Positions 24,886-34,910 are shown, numbered from the stretch's first letter. The stretch is DNA of 64,000 nt from Oreocharis arfaki (GCA_013398015.1 VZRR01008201.1:182025-246024); one strand, 5' to 3'. Translations and numbers: made by a program. Notes: generated from the letters alone by a model not told the origin.

Positions 24886-25160
24886 TTAGAGACATGTGGG
24901 GGTATTTCTAAACAAAAAGATTAAAACCAGAACTATTTCATTTAGAAAGGAAAACAGTAAAAGATGATGGAATTGAGGTATATAAAATAATGAATGGTGT
25001 GAAGGAGAAATCAGATGCCCTTCATAAAACAAGAGGGCACCTAATGGAATTTTAAAAGGCATTAGCTTATAAATGAATAAGGATATCACTCAACAGCTTT
25101 TCTCTCAGCAACCTGTGGAACTCTCACTTGCAGGACATTGATGCAAATACTTGAAGAAGA
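24886..25160 (+). mobile_element. ancient CR1/L3-like LINE remnant, sense
   Basis: The sequence follows the C-terminal coding end of L3-type CR1 elements: an AACTATTTCATTTAGAAAGG block (24929-24948), a GATGATGGAATTGAGGTATA block (24963-24982) with TAAAATAATGAATGGTGTG, a CATAAAACAAGAGGGCACCT block (25023-25042), and a CAACCTGTGGAACTC block near 25108. The order matches the reverse-transcriptase tail ending in a CNLWNSL-like motif. Frames are broken by indels, consistent with an insertion far older than birds. Confidence 0.75.
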
Positions 25161-26039
25161 CTAAGGAAAAAAGGAAAGACTGTACACAGCCAGTAATAAG
25201 TACAGATTTTGGACTTAAAGAAAATGCTTCTTCAAAGCCACAGTTTTCCCTGACAGAACCACCTCTCTCCCTAAGAGCTAACTGTTTTATTCCTGACAAG
25301 AGTTCTTCCCAAACAGGAACACTCCTGCCTACTGGTTTCTCAGGAAGTCTCTTCCTTGAAACAGCATTAACGGCCTTAGAAATTCAGTTTTCTGCTAATA
25401 GCAAAAATCATGTCCTCATTTTGCCTCCAGGAATCCCAAGCTATTTTTGTACCACAGAGGCCACTGTAAGGAAAAGCTGGAGGATATGGAAGGTTGCACT
25501 TTCTCATTTTGTCCCTCAGCTCACATCTGCTTGAGCATCACCTTGAACTCCACTTTCTTCTTTCCCCTTCCTCCAGAGCCAAGCTGCAGATCCATGTAAG
25601 ATTCCACCTGGATCTCCTCGTCAGTGACCGTATCTTGAATGTCTAGAACGAACCCCCTGACCTTTTGTTTGTCCACACAGAATGGAGCCCTACCTGCCCA
25701 GCTCTCCCTTTTTACTCTCTTTGCATTCCTCCGTTGGACTTTGACCAGTCTTCAAGGCTCTCCCTGACTTCCTCGCATCTGTGAGTCCCCTTTGATAATC
25801 AGGGCGCAAATCGTCCTTTGCCGATTTAGTCAGCCTTTTTCCCACTTTCTCCTGTAATGGTCTTCATGCCTTCCCCTACAGCCGCCAGCTGGGACAGCTG
25901 CCCTGACATCACTATAGGCCCTCTCCCATACAGATGTTAAGCCTGTCAAACCCCTTTCCTGCCATCCCACTTAGAGCAGAGCAGGCTGCTTCAGATAAAT
26001 GGTGTCAAACCTGCCTGTTACCGGCAAGCCAGGAATGTC
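25161..26039. other. non-coding stretch with one moderate chance frame
   Basis: A 127-codon plus-strand frame at 25151-25534 has no recognisable domain and starts inside the old LINE remnant, so it is not called as a gene. The rest is pyrimidine-rich and unremarkable. Confidence 0.55.
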
Positions 26040-26340
26040 TGTTTACCCTGTGTGAGTGGTCCTTAGCGCATAGATTATCTCTCTCCGGTGTTTAGAAAAG
26101 ATTCGGTGTAATGGGTACATAATGGGCTACAGAAATGATAACGATCTGTGAATTATTCAGCACTAGTCCCCTGTGCTGAACGGATGGCCCATCAATCTCT
26201 CTTAGGGCAACTTAACTAAACCTCTAGGTGAGTCTCGCCTTGTTTAGAAAGCAGTACATCTTGGAGAAACCCGCATGGGTATTTTAGCTAGAGACCCCCA
26301 TCTCATACCACTCCCTAGATCCTGGCGAACCGGGCGCTCC
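26040..26340. promoter_or_regulatory. candidate conserved non-coding element
   Basis: High-complexity, repeat-free sequence retaining CpGs (CTCTCCGG, ATTCGGTG, AACGATC, GAACGGATGG, AACCGGGCG), with AATTATTC/TAATGGG homeodomain-like words. Retention of CpG in AT-rich DNA is mild evidence of constraint. No coding frame is visible. Confidence 0.3.
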
Positions 26341-26599
26341 TCCCTCCTTCCCTTGACAGCTCTGTGAGCATGCTGATGGACCCGTACTCCCTTTGTAAGC
26401 TGCGATACGCATCTAATGCTGCCGCCAAGTTCAGTCCACAGAGGGAAATAAAGCTATTTTAAGGCAAAGTGCTCTTAGGAAGTAAACTTTCAGCTACTTT
26501 GGCAGCCCCTGGATTCTTTGGTTTCCAACAGTTTTTTTGAGTTATACTCAACGTCTGCCACTCCTCTCTTCTCCCTACTCTCCTAGCAACACTGATAGC

Positions 26600-26715
26600 A
26601 GGAGCTATTATTAATTACTTGTTGAATACCTGCAGTGCTCTGCTGCAGCGGGGGAGATGTTCCCGCCCCACCAGGATTTACAGATGGGGCATACAAGCAA
26701 ATTAGCGTGCTGAAA
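26600..26715. mobile_element. possible ancient SINE/LINE tail
   Basis: A TTATTAATTACTTGTTGAAT start, a GTGCTCTGCTGCAG block and a TTCCCGCCCC...TTTACA block follow the pattern of old amniote repeat tails (ATTATTT..., GTGCTAGGCGCTG, GTCCCTGCCCCA...CTTACAATC). The match is diverged and the family and orientation are uncertain. Confidence 0.38.
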
Positions 26716-28340
26716 GTTGGCTGGGTGACTGGATGATCGAGAGGATGTTTCTAAGTTATGTCTGTAAGAAAGCGAGTAAAAGAGAAAAGGGCTTTTTGCT
26801 CTTGTTTCTTTTACTAAATCTCCTCTCTCCTTCTTATAGAATGGGTTGAAAATAAAGTGAATGCCACCAAATAAACCATATGAAAACGTTAAGCATTAAA
26901 GTTCAAACTTGGAAAAAATGAGGAACTCTAGAAAGAGAAATAGTTTTGCAGCTGGAATGAAAATAAACTAAGGATCCTATCTGAAGAGCAAATCAGAAAT
27001 TCCTCTCACTGACAAAATTTATGCGAAATTTTCACTGATCAAAAGAACAGATACTGATTTTTTCCTGGGAAAAATTCAGGGTTTTAAAAAAATTTTTCTG
27101 TCAGTTGGTCTTTTTCCAATTTCTATCTAAAGAATATACAAAATAAACAGTGGTTTTCAGATATGGGAAATTGCTTTTTGACCAACTTTTATATACATAT
27201 GTGTGTGTGTGTGTGTGTGTGTATTTTCTTAAAAAAAAGCGAATCTTTTGTCCACTGAGAGAAATGTTGATGAAAAAAACTTAATCAATCATAGCCTATT
27301 GGTCACAACTCAGGTCACTGAAGTACCTTTTTGGAAATACTGTCCAAGTAGTCCAGGTTTTAAAGGCATGCACAAAACACGGCATTACCAAATTCAAGAT
27401 CTCATTTTCAATGCTGCATCTTCAATGCATCCAAAAGTGTTGTGGGAAACTACTGCCTAAACAGGCCCAGTTTATATCCACGTTTATTGTCATTTAGCTT
27501 GAACAGCTACTTCTCTTCTCTCTGGGATTCATTACCTGTGTGACTACAGGGAATTGTCATATCACTTTGCAGACTACACATTGCTAACAAGGACGTTCAA
27601 CGCTCTTCTAATCTCCTTTCAAAAGACAGACTGTCCATTCCCCAGTCATCCTTCCAGCTGTGGTTCCAGCTTAAGCTCACCTTCCTAAAAGATGAACGCT
27701 TGGAGATAAACGCTGTGCTTTAGATGAAGTTTCACCCGTGATTTACGCAGAAATATTAACATTTCTTCATGTCTGCTGGAGATACTTTGGCTGAGACAAC
27801 CTCCTCTGCCTGACCAAATAATGACGTGGCTTCAGAGATCATCTATAAGAACTAAAAGTTGACAGGTGCCATCTCACCCAGTCTAGTACAGCAGGAGATA
27901 GTTTTGCTCCCACACTAGCAGCCTGTTAGATAGAGGCACCCACAATCACAGAGTCAGAAGTGGGGTGCACATGCCTGAGCCTCTGTAGTACCAGTTAGAG
28001 CCCTGCACATTGGCTGTCCTGCAAATCACCCTGAATTATGCCAGGGAAGACAAGGGAAAACCCATAGATGCCTATACTGAACCTGAGGTTTGAGGCAGAA
28101 CTGAGTCATTAATGCTGGCTGGGGGGGAACAACCACAGCTGTAAAGGTTTTGTTTGACAATGAGAAGGAGAAAGAGCCATTAACCTGTGTGAGACAGAGC
28201 TCCTTTTCCTATCATCTTCGAGCAACCCGGCTGTTCAGAGGTGTTTTTTTAGTTTTAGGCTTTTTAAAAGGCTGTTCCTTATTCCTGAGTGCACTGGGCA
28301 AGGAAGACCAGTTGACTAAAAGCCACTGAACAATTTGTCA
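26716..28340. other. non-coding stretch with a microsatellite
   Basis: Apart from the (GT)11 at 27201-27222 I see only short frames and no named repeat. Confidence 0.55.
27201..27222 (+). repeat. (GT)11 microsatellite
   Basis: A pure GT run preceded by ATATACATAT. Likely length-polymorphic and capable of Z-DNA. Confidence 0.95.
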
Positions 28341-28374
28341 GGATGAGCTGTCCTTTGTCCCAGCAAGCACTCCT

Positions 28375-28510
28375 AAGCTTTGCATCCCTCACCCGTAGAC
28401 TTCGGCTTCGGTTTGCAAACCACCTGCAAAGCCGCGTCTGCACAAACCCGCCAACCACATCAAACCGCGACTCCCACCGCCAGTGGGGGCGGGCAGCCAG
28501 AGGAGGAGCT
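28375..28510. promoter_or_regulatory. isolated CpG-rich patch with GC box / CTCF-like word
   Basis: About 130 bases carry roughly ten CpGs in otherwise CpG-poor DNA. It contains a perfect 12-bp palindrome GGTTTGCAAACC (28410-28421) and CCGCCAGTGGGGGCGGGC near 28478, which fits an SP/KLF GC box and, with about three mismatches, the CTCF core. A 99-codon frame crosses it but has no recognisable domain. Confidence 0.35.
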
Positions 28511-28879
28511 ATCAGGAAAAGGTTATCAGGTGAGCCAGTCACTTCAGAAACATTGGGGTTACAACTGAACTTTCTACAGCATCAGCTTCTCCTCATTTGG
28601 ATATGGGATGTTGTTCATTTGATTTCTGGATTAAAAGCATGATTAAAATGTGCATTAGAGAACCCAAGATTATTAAAGCTACAACATACATCATCAATAT
28701 GGAATGTGCTAATGGCTTTCACGTCAAGATTTTTTTGGAAGGTGTTATCAGCTAGGAAGATAGTAGCTACTCCCTTCTGCCTCTAGACATTCTCTAAACA
28801 TATTTATACAAATTAATTTACCAAAGAAGTAGAGAAAGAAGAGATGTCTGTCTCCTTCTAAAAATCAAACTTCTTTCTT

Positions 28880-28896
28880 AAAAAAAAAAAAAAAAA
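28880..28896 (+). repeat. poly(A), 17 bases
   Basis: An uninterrupted A run with no recognisable element upstream. Confidence 0.95.
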
Positions 28897-29348
28897 TCAG
28901 TGGAAAGTGGGACAACAGAAATCTGCATTTTAACACAGCAAAACAAACTAATGCTTTGTGAAACAACACAGAAGTCAATGGCGCTATACCAGAGATGAAT
29001 TTTACCCAGGCTGTAAAAAGAAAACATAAATGCAACACAGACCAACAGAAAAGATTCCATTTAAAGTAAGAATTATGTTTCTGTCAGAAAAAAAACAACA
29101 ACTAACTAAATTTATTTCCTGGAAGGAGATCCAACTTGGCTGCGCCACAACAGTGTAAAAGGATCCAAAAAAAGTAACAGCAGGCATCTCCGCTAAAATT
29201 TGCTTCTGATCAACATTATTTTTCCTCTGGTACAAGAGAAGAGTTGAACACGTACTGCAAGTGAGGCACAGTAGTTTACTGCACAGAACATGAGAAAGGA
29301 GGCTAAAGCTTCGGCGTTTAAAACTCTGCTCAGCCAGGGAGCCAGTAC

Positions 29349-29420
29349 AAGGTCTTAAACAAACCACACGCACTCTGTGGAGCTAAGGTCTTAAACAAAC
29401 CACATGCACTCTGTGGAGCT
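29349..29420 (+). repeat. near-perfect tandem duplication of a 36-bp unit
   Basis: Units at 29349-29384 and 29385-29420 are identical except for one base: C at 29369 and T at 29405, in a CG versus TG context. Each unit runs from AAGGTCTTAAAC to CTCTGTGGAGCT. The near identity points to a recent replication-slippage type event. Confidence 0.97.
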
Positions 29421-29464
29421 AATTCCCACCTAAATGCTTTCTGTTTCAGACATATAAGCTCAAG

Positions 29465-29486
29465 CTGGAGGGGGGAGGGGGCGGAA
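29465..29486 (+). repeat. G-rich run (possible G-quadruplex)
   Basis: GGAGGGGGGAGGGGGCGG is a dense G run in AT-rich DNA. It may fold as a quadruplex with two-tetrad or bulged geometry. Confidence 0.5.
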
Positions 29487-30549
29487 TAGTCTTAATTACA
29501 CCCATGTTCTACGCCTGCCTCCCCACACATGAAGATGTGAGGTCAGACCCTCACCGCAGGGATGCCAGCAACGCTGAGGGACTGGGAGCTCCCTGAAGCA
29601 CCAGCATTTTACTAAATCCGTCTGAAGACATGGAAGCAGGAACTTTATACTACGCTTTAGTGGTGCAGTTTGTATATACCAGCACACATTAATAAAGGAA
29701 GAGTAAAGAACCACAACCACATTCTGTACATCTGTGTCTGTTTTATGGTATCCTGAAAATATTTCCAAAGTAGCGGGAATACAGAAAGCAGAAATTACCA
29801 TTCCTTCCCAGCTGGGCTCATGTGAAATGCTATCTGACTGTGACTGGCAGATTTGGTATTTTGTTAATTGTGAGAGACCCCACTCTGAATAATGTACAAG
29901 CATTTGTTATGATCAGTGAATATTTCCCTTCACATCACATCTTCTCCATACATAAGCTTGCCATAATCCAATAAAGAGCCTATGTGAGCAAGTTTTCTAC
30001 ATGCAGCCTTTCCACTAAGCAGGGGAAAGCCTGGCTTTTTTTGCACACGATGTTCATGCAATTTTTCATTTCTGCCTCAGTGAGATCTGCAATGAATGGA
30101 AGTTTTCCTCATGCAAAATCATTTGTTCTCACGCTGCTCCAACATAAAACTAAAGGTTTTATTCAGAGACACCTAGTAAGAAAGGCTTCTCAGAATCCAG
30201 TAACAAAAACTGCACTAGACAGGAGGAAGTTGTTCATTAAAAAAAACCCCACAATGCCAAAAGCCAACTAGGGAACTACGCTGAGGTGACAAATGAAATT
30301 ATAATGGGGAAAAAATAAGAATAATCAAAAGTTTCACAGCAATTTGTCTTTCAAAAAGTGGATGTACACCAAATACTCCCCTTAAAATCTTGCATCTAAT
30401 TCACTCATGGTCAAAATGGAATTTACATTAAGTCAGTATTTCTAATGGACAGAGCAACAGATAAGGTCCAAAGTTGACTTATATCCAGAAGAATTCCACT
30501 GAAATCAATGGTTACAGCAGTGCAAATCAGCAAGAGATCTAAATCTGTC

Positions 30550-30690
30550 CTAGCTGATTCCAGATCTATCTTTTATTTGCTATATGGCTTCAGGCAAGTC
30601 AGTGACCTTCTTTTTATTTCTCAGTTTCTCCATCCGTAAAATGGTGATAATATTGTTGTAATACGTGAAGATTGGGGGGACTAATTAGTT
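30550..30690 (+). mobile_element. ancient MIR/CORE-type SINE, sense (well preserved)
   Basis: The block order is clear: TGCTATATGGCTTCAGGCAA (30579-30598), the GTCAGTGACCTTC block, TTTCTCAGTTTCTCCATC (30617-30634), CGTAAAATGGTGATAATATT (30636-30655) and GTAATACGTGAAG. The family pattern is GGCAAGTCACTTAACCTC, CTCAGTTTCCTCATC, TGTAAAATGGGGATAATA and GTTGTGAGGA. This is the best-preserved old SINE in the window. Confidence 0.87.
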
Positions 30691-30699
30691 CTCTAACAC

Positions 30700-31265
30700 G
30701 GTCTGGATATGGAAATTTCTGGGGATCAATAATTTTTAGCCACCTCCATCATCTTTATTGACTCATTATGATCTTAATACTTGGCTTTTTGCTTGCTTGC
30801 ATGTTTCTCTTTTAAAAACCACAAGCCATAGCCCGGTATCCTTATTCAAGTTTTACGCTGTTTACTTCCACGGAAGGATTCACATGAAAGTATGGAGTAC
30901 AAAATTCGGAATTGGCCCCAACAACAAACGGTGAGGCTATCTCAAACAAAACTCATAAATCGCTCCATGAAATTAATACCGTTTACATTCGTTTTTTCAG
31001 GAGTGCAGTTTATTAACTGATGCCCGAACAACCAGGGCACAATCAAAAAAGTCGCAAATCTTTCTTCACCCTTATTTGAACAACGCACGCTGTGTTGAAG
31101 GGACAGTCGGTTTTGTTCAAGCAGTTAAAGCGGGGGAAAATAAATAATGAAGAACAACCCAACCTGAAAACACCCTAACGTCTGACAGCTCTGAGAGGGA
31201 CCTCTAGCGTGTGCTAGAACATTTTATGTTGTGCTTCGGGCGCAATTAATACACCAAAATCACCG
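30700..31265. other. non-coding approach to CpG island 2
   Basis: AT-rich sequence whose CpG content rises towards 31270. Several CpGs survive around 30850-31120. It has no frame or repeat of note. Confidence 0.5.
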
Positions 31266-31393
31266 CAGTCATTTTGAATAGGCAAAGGGAAGTTTTGCCA
31301 AGTGCCTCCGACCCGCGGGGCTGGCATCCTTCCGCGGGCCGAGCATCTTTCCGCGGGCGCTGCCGAACCCAACCCACAACTATTAAACTGACA

Positions 31394-31433
31394 CTTTTTT
31401 TTTTTCCTTTCCTTTTTTTTTTTCCCCCCCGCC
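31394..31433 (+). repeat. polypyrimidine tract
   Basis: T and C runs with no purine at the upstream edge of island 2. It can form H-DNA and is a common nuclease-sensitive promoter feature. Confidence 0.85.
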
Positions 31434-31701
31434 GTACTCGGCGAGCGCAGGGAACCAACTTCCCAGGTCACCCCGGAGTTTCCCCACTGCCCTCGCCCGC
31501 AGCGCCCAGCCCCCTTGCACGGCCCCCGGCTCCCGGCCCCGGCCGCCCCCGGCGCTCAGGGGCAGCTGAAGCTGGAAAGTTGCGTTCCAGGCGCAGCCTC
31601 TCCTCCGGGCTCATGACCGGGAACAACAATTACTGGAGCCACCAGCCGCACCGCGCCCCCCCGCGCACCGGGCTCTGCCTGCGGCCACCGGGCGGTGCTG
31701 C

Positions 31702-31729
31702 CCCTTCCCTTCCCTTCCCTTCGCTTCGC
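31702..31729 (+). repeat. (CCCTT)n short tandem repeat within CpG island
   Basis: About four CCCTT-type units, then CGCTT variants. Homopyrimidine strand. Confidence 0.85.
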
Positions 31730-31876
31730 TCCCCCGCCGGCCGGGGAGGAGCCGCGCTCCTCGGCAGCCCCCGCCGCTCGGCTCAGGAGAGGGAAGCGTT
31801 TCGCCCATCTTTAATTCTCCCGAGCAGTCCGAGCACGCTCGGTGCCCGCAGGGCACGCTCACATAAACTTGTACCG

Positions 31877-31888
31877 CGCTGATTGGAA
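31877..31888 (-). promoter_or_regulatory. NF-Y (CCAAT box) site
   Basis: The minus strand reads CCAATCAGCG, a near-ideal NF-Y motif. NF-Y sites usually lie 60-100 bases upstream of a start. The site is palindromic in effect on promoters, so it does not fix direction. Confidence 0.55.
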
Positions 31889-32207
31889 ACAGGCGGCGGG
31901 CGGTTTGCTTTCTTCTTCCTTTTTTTTCTCTTTTTTTTAGGTTTCTTTCAGCCGGCGGACCCGGCTCCCTCCTCCGGGCCGGCGTCGGACACAAGGGGAC
32001 AGGGCAGCGCGGCCCGTCCCGGGGGGCACCCGCGGGGCTGGCGCGGAGGGAGCGCGCCCGCCGCTGCCCCCGGGCGGTGCGGGGCGGGGGGAGAAGCGCG
32101 GGGCCGCCCTTCTTTTCCCTTCCCTTCGCCGCCCCGGCAACAAAGGGCGCCGCGGGGGGCTCCGGAGGGGGCTTGGGCATGGGGGGAAGGTGCCTCCCGC
32201 TCTCGCA

Positions 32208-32233
32208 CAGACACACACAGGCACACACACACA
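32208..32233 (+). repeat. (CA)n interrupted microsatellite
   Basis: ACACACAC-AGGC-ACACACACACA immediately precedes the YY1-like ATGGCGGC word. Confidence 0.9.
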
Positions 32234-32400
32234 ATGGCGGCCCCCTCCTGCAGCCCGGCGGAGAACAATGCCAGCCGCGCACCCCAGCGCGGAAACACTC
32301 ACGTTTAAATTAAACACATCCCCCCGCCCCGCACACACCGCCACCCGAGTCCCCCCTCGCAGCGGCGGGGAAAGGAGGCACCCCCCGCCCGCCCGCTGCG

Positions 32401-32472
32401 NNNNNNNNNNNNNNNNNNNNNNNNNNNNNNNNNNNNNNNNNNNNNNNNNNNNNNNNNNNNNNNNNNNNNNNN
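32401..32472. other. 72-base assembly gap (N) inside CpG island
   Basis: A run of 72 N sits between CCCGCCCGCCCGCTGCG on the left and a C/T homopolymer region on the right. This is typical of a GC-rich drop-out, and the true length may differ from 72. Confidence 0.98.
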
Positions 32473-32509
32473 CCCCCCCTCCTCTTTCTCCCCTTTTTCC
32501 CCCCCAACT

Positions 32510-33380
32510 CACACTTCCGATATTTCTCTCTCCCGGCAGCGGTCTGCTCTCTTCGCTACACCAGAGAGAAATGCAATAGCTTGGCTAAGGTAGACAGAGC
32601 AAAATACAGAGAATAGTTGCTCCAGGGCTTTGAAACCCCTCAAGGCAAGGATCAGGATACAATTAGCTCATGTCTCTACCTCCAGTCTGAATCAATCTCC
32701 GAAATAAAAGTTAAATTAAATTAACTGATCACACGGGCATAAAATTGATCTCCTTCGAAACGTGCATATAGAAAGATATATATATATATCGCGTGTATTT
32801 TTTTTCGGATTTTTTTGGTGGAAAAAACAGTCTCATTCCAGCCTACAACTTGCTTTTTACTCTCCTCTTGCACAGAAAAGCTGATTTTAATCGTTGTGAT
32901 TAGTTTTGATGTAACGTTTCCGCGGGCGATTTCTGCAAATGGATGGAGTGTTTCTTTGCCAGAAGAGGGAAAAGCAGCAGATGATGATAATTATAAGGAT
33001 TGTTGGTTGTTTCTTTCTTTCTTTTTCTCTCTCTCTTTCTTTTTATTTGTGTTTAGATCTGTCTCTTCATTTTCCCGAGTTGACCTGACATTACCATTGC
33101 ACTAAGGTCGCACAACTTGTTGATTAGGATCACCTCCCGTTTTGATCGAGGGATATGGGATAATTTGGCAGTAGAGCAACACATTTTCTGTTCCCTTGGC
33201 TATATAACTTCCCAAACGACGTGTATAAAAATAAGCACATGGAGTCTGCTTTGCCCCAATCAAGTCTGAATCAATGCCTGGGGGTGATACACAAACTCAT
33301 TTCAAATGTTCAACCATGCAGAATTGCAAAAAGATTGAAGCAGTTGCGCTGCATTTTTCAAATTATATATATATATATAC
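32510..33380. promoter_or_regulatory. information-rich shore of CpG island 2, candidate conserved DNA
   Basis: Complex sequence retaining CpGs (GATCTCCTTCGAAACG, GTAACGTTTCCGCGGGCG) and carrying ATTAAATTAAATTAACTGATC near 32710, with a short (AT)7 at 32776-32789. If the gene is transcribed leftwards from about 32600-32700, this is its upstream promoter region. The stretch at 32520-32590 could also be a first exon. No coding frame is recognised. Confidence 0.4.
33011..33042 (+). repeat. (TTTC)n / (TC)n polypyrimidine repeat
   Basis: TTTC units give way to CT dinucleotides: a pure pyrimidine strand. Confidence 0.9.
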
Positions 33381-33389
33381 ATATATATG
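33363..33389 (+). repeat. (TA)n microsatellite, interrupted
   Basis: A TA run broken by one C at 33380. Likely polymorphic. Confidence 0.9.
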
Positions 33390-34639
33390 TCTATCTGTAT
33401 TTATTTTTTTTTAAGCAGCAAAATTAAAAGAAAACAAATCTGTGTAAGCAAATCCAGGAATTTACCGCTTAGGTTCATGTGACATCTCTCCAAATGCTAC
33501 TAACTTTCCTTCTCCGATTACCTAATTACAATGGAACCTTACCTTTTTAATTTTCTTTACCCTGCAGTTTGCAGCTGCCTTCTCCTGAAGATAACAAAAC
33601 CAGGAATAGACAAATAATTTACAAATCTTATTCTTGATCAGTTTTTCCTTTTTCTACCTTTCTTTGCCTCCCACTCCACCATACATTGCTTTGTTCGAAG
33701 CTACTGTGCATAGAAGCTGTATTAATTTGTTGTTGTTCTGTTAGAGTGGACTATTTTGTCATAAACCCACGGGTCACCTCCCATTAGTGTCACATCCTCG
33801 CTGTATACTTTTGTGAAACGGTATGTTTCTAAGCACTTCACAGTCCATTAATTCAGGGACTTTACTGACATTTCTTAGGAGAAAGACCAGGCTTCGAGGC
33901 CAAAACTGTCCAGTAAAGCCCCTGAATAGAACCACACTCGTCAGGAGAATATCTGCAATTAGCTTTTTATGATATGTTTTTAGTATTTTAAAGAAAGTAA
34001 TGCAAAATATAACAATTGCCTTTTCTCCTAAGGCAGCTGCTGCAGCCTAAGGAATGACTAATTCTCTTGCTTAAAAACACATCCAATCCAATGCATTCTT
34101 TTTGGTTTTCCTCTTTTCTGTAAGTGATAAGCCTAATAACATGGTAGGACTTCTCACGTAGGAATCTCGCACCATTTGCGAATGCTTTGTCATTCTGTTG
34201 TAACGAGAACAAATAGGTTAATTAACCAGGAATGGCTGACAGAAATTAAAAGGAAAATCTAGAGTAATCACACACTTACATGCCCCAAGACACATGGCTT
34301 CATTTTCAAATTTTATTTTTAATATTCTCCCAAAAACTAGTAGCACACAAAAGGAAAAGCTCCCCTCAGCCATATGTGCCTTCCCCAACTGAGTTTGTAT
34401 GAAACAGGATCATTGCAACCCTTACTAATGTTATGCAGCTTGAGCACAGTTATTTTAAAGTACTTAAAGCTGGTTCAATAATTTAAATGTCCTCATGGTT
34501 TGTCAGTTCAAACACAGTAAAGAAAATTTTCAGTTTTCCATTCAGATGAAATAAACACTTTACATGAAGTTCAGTACACCTGTGTCTTGACCTAACTTTA
34601 TTTCTGTATTACAATGTGTCAACACAAATGTTTTTTTGT

Positions 34640-34910
34640 GGCCTGTGTATGTGACTTTTAAATGCTTCACTGCTCTTCTCTTTCTAATAAATAAATAAAG
34701 CCGTGCCAGCAGCCTGGCACTCATTAGCGACCTGCATAATACAGAGAAAAATAATCAGTAAAGGAACAAATTTTAATTTCAAGCTAGCAAATGGCTATTA
34801 TGGTGAAAGGTGAAGAAAAATAGCAATATAGCATCCTTTAAAAATATGAAAAATATGCTTGTACTGTTATTTTACCTGCAGCAAAGAGTTTATCAAATGA
34901 TGTCAGCACT
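34640..34910. promoter_or_regulatory. candidate conserved non-coding element
   Basis: Contains the perfect hairpin GTGCCAG-CAGC-CTGGCAC (34703-34720), then CATTAGCGACCTGCATAATA and ATTTTAATTT homeodomain-like words in complex repeat-free sequence. Function is inferred only. Confidence 0.33.

Larger units (their letters stand above)
31266..32575. promoter_or_regulatory. CpG island 2, probable promoter
   Basis: Dense CpG and GC boxes (for example GGGGCGGGGGG near 32083). An NF-Y/CCAAT site on the minus strand (CCAATCAGCG, centred at 31884) and a YY1-like AATGGCGGC (32233-32241) are both common close to transcription starts. Candidate donors are on the minus strand: GAAGT|GTGAGT (exon end 32513) and AAAC|GTGAGTG (exon end 32303), both of moderate quality because the last exon base is not G. 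Long frames on both strands are proline/arginine-rich and not recognisable. A 72-base N gap interrupts the island at 32401-32472, so an exon boundary could be hidden. Confidence 0.85.

Noticed and set aside
27850..28020. Possible further antisense MIR-like SINE
   Set aside because: Only an ATCACAGAGTCAGAAGTGG-like word fits; block order is not convincing.
29349..29420. Two 36-bp repeats as a CRISPR-like array
   Set aside because: The units abut with no spacer, there are only two copies, and the genome is vertebrate.
31274..32579. Frames of 116-223 codons through CpG island 2
   Set aside because: They overlap on both strands, some translate through the N gap, and none resembles a known protein.
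32515..32590. Plus-strand exon between CCCGGCAG and AAG|GTAGAC
   Set aside because: Acceptor is plausible but the donor is poor and the frame contains an early stop after ATG; the minus-strand reading is at least as good.
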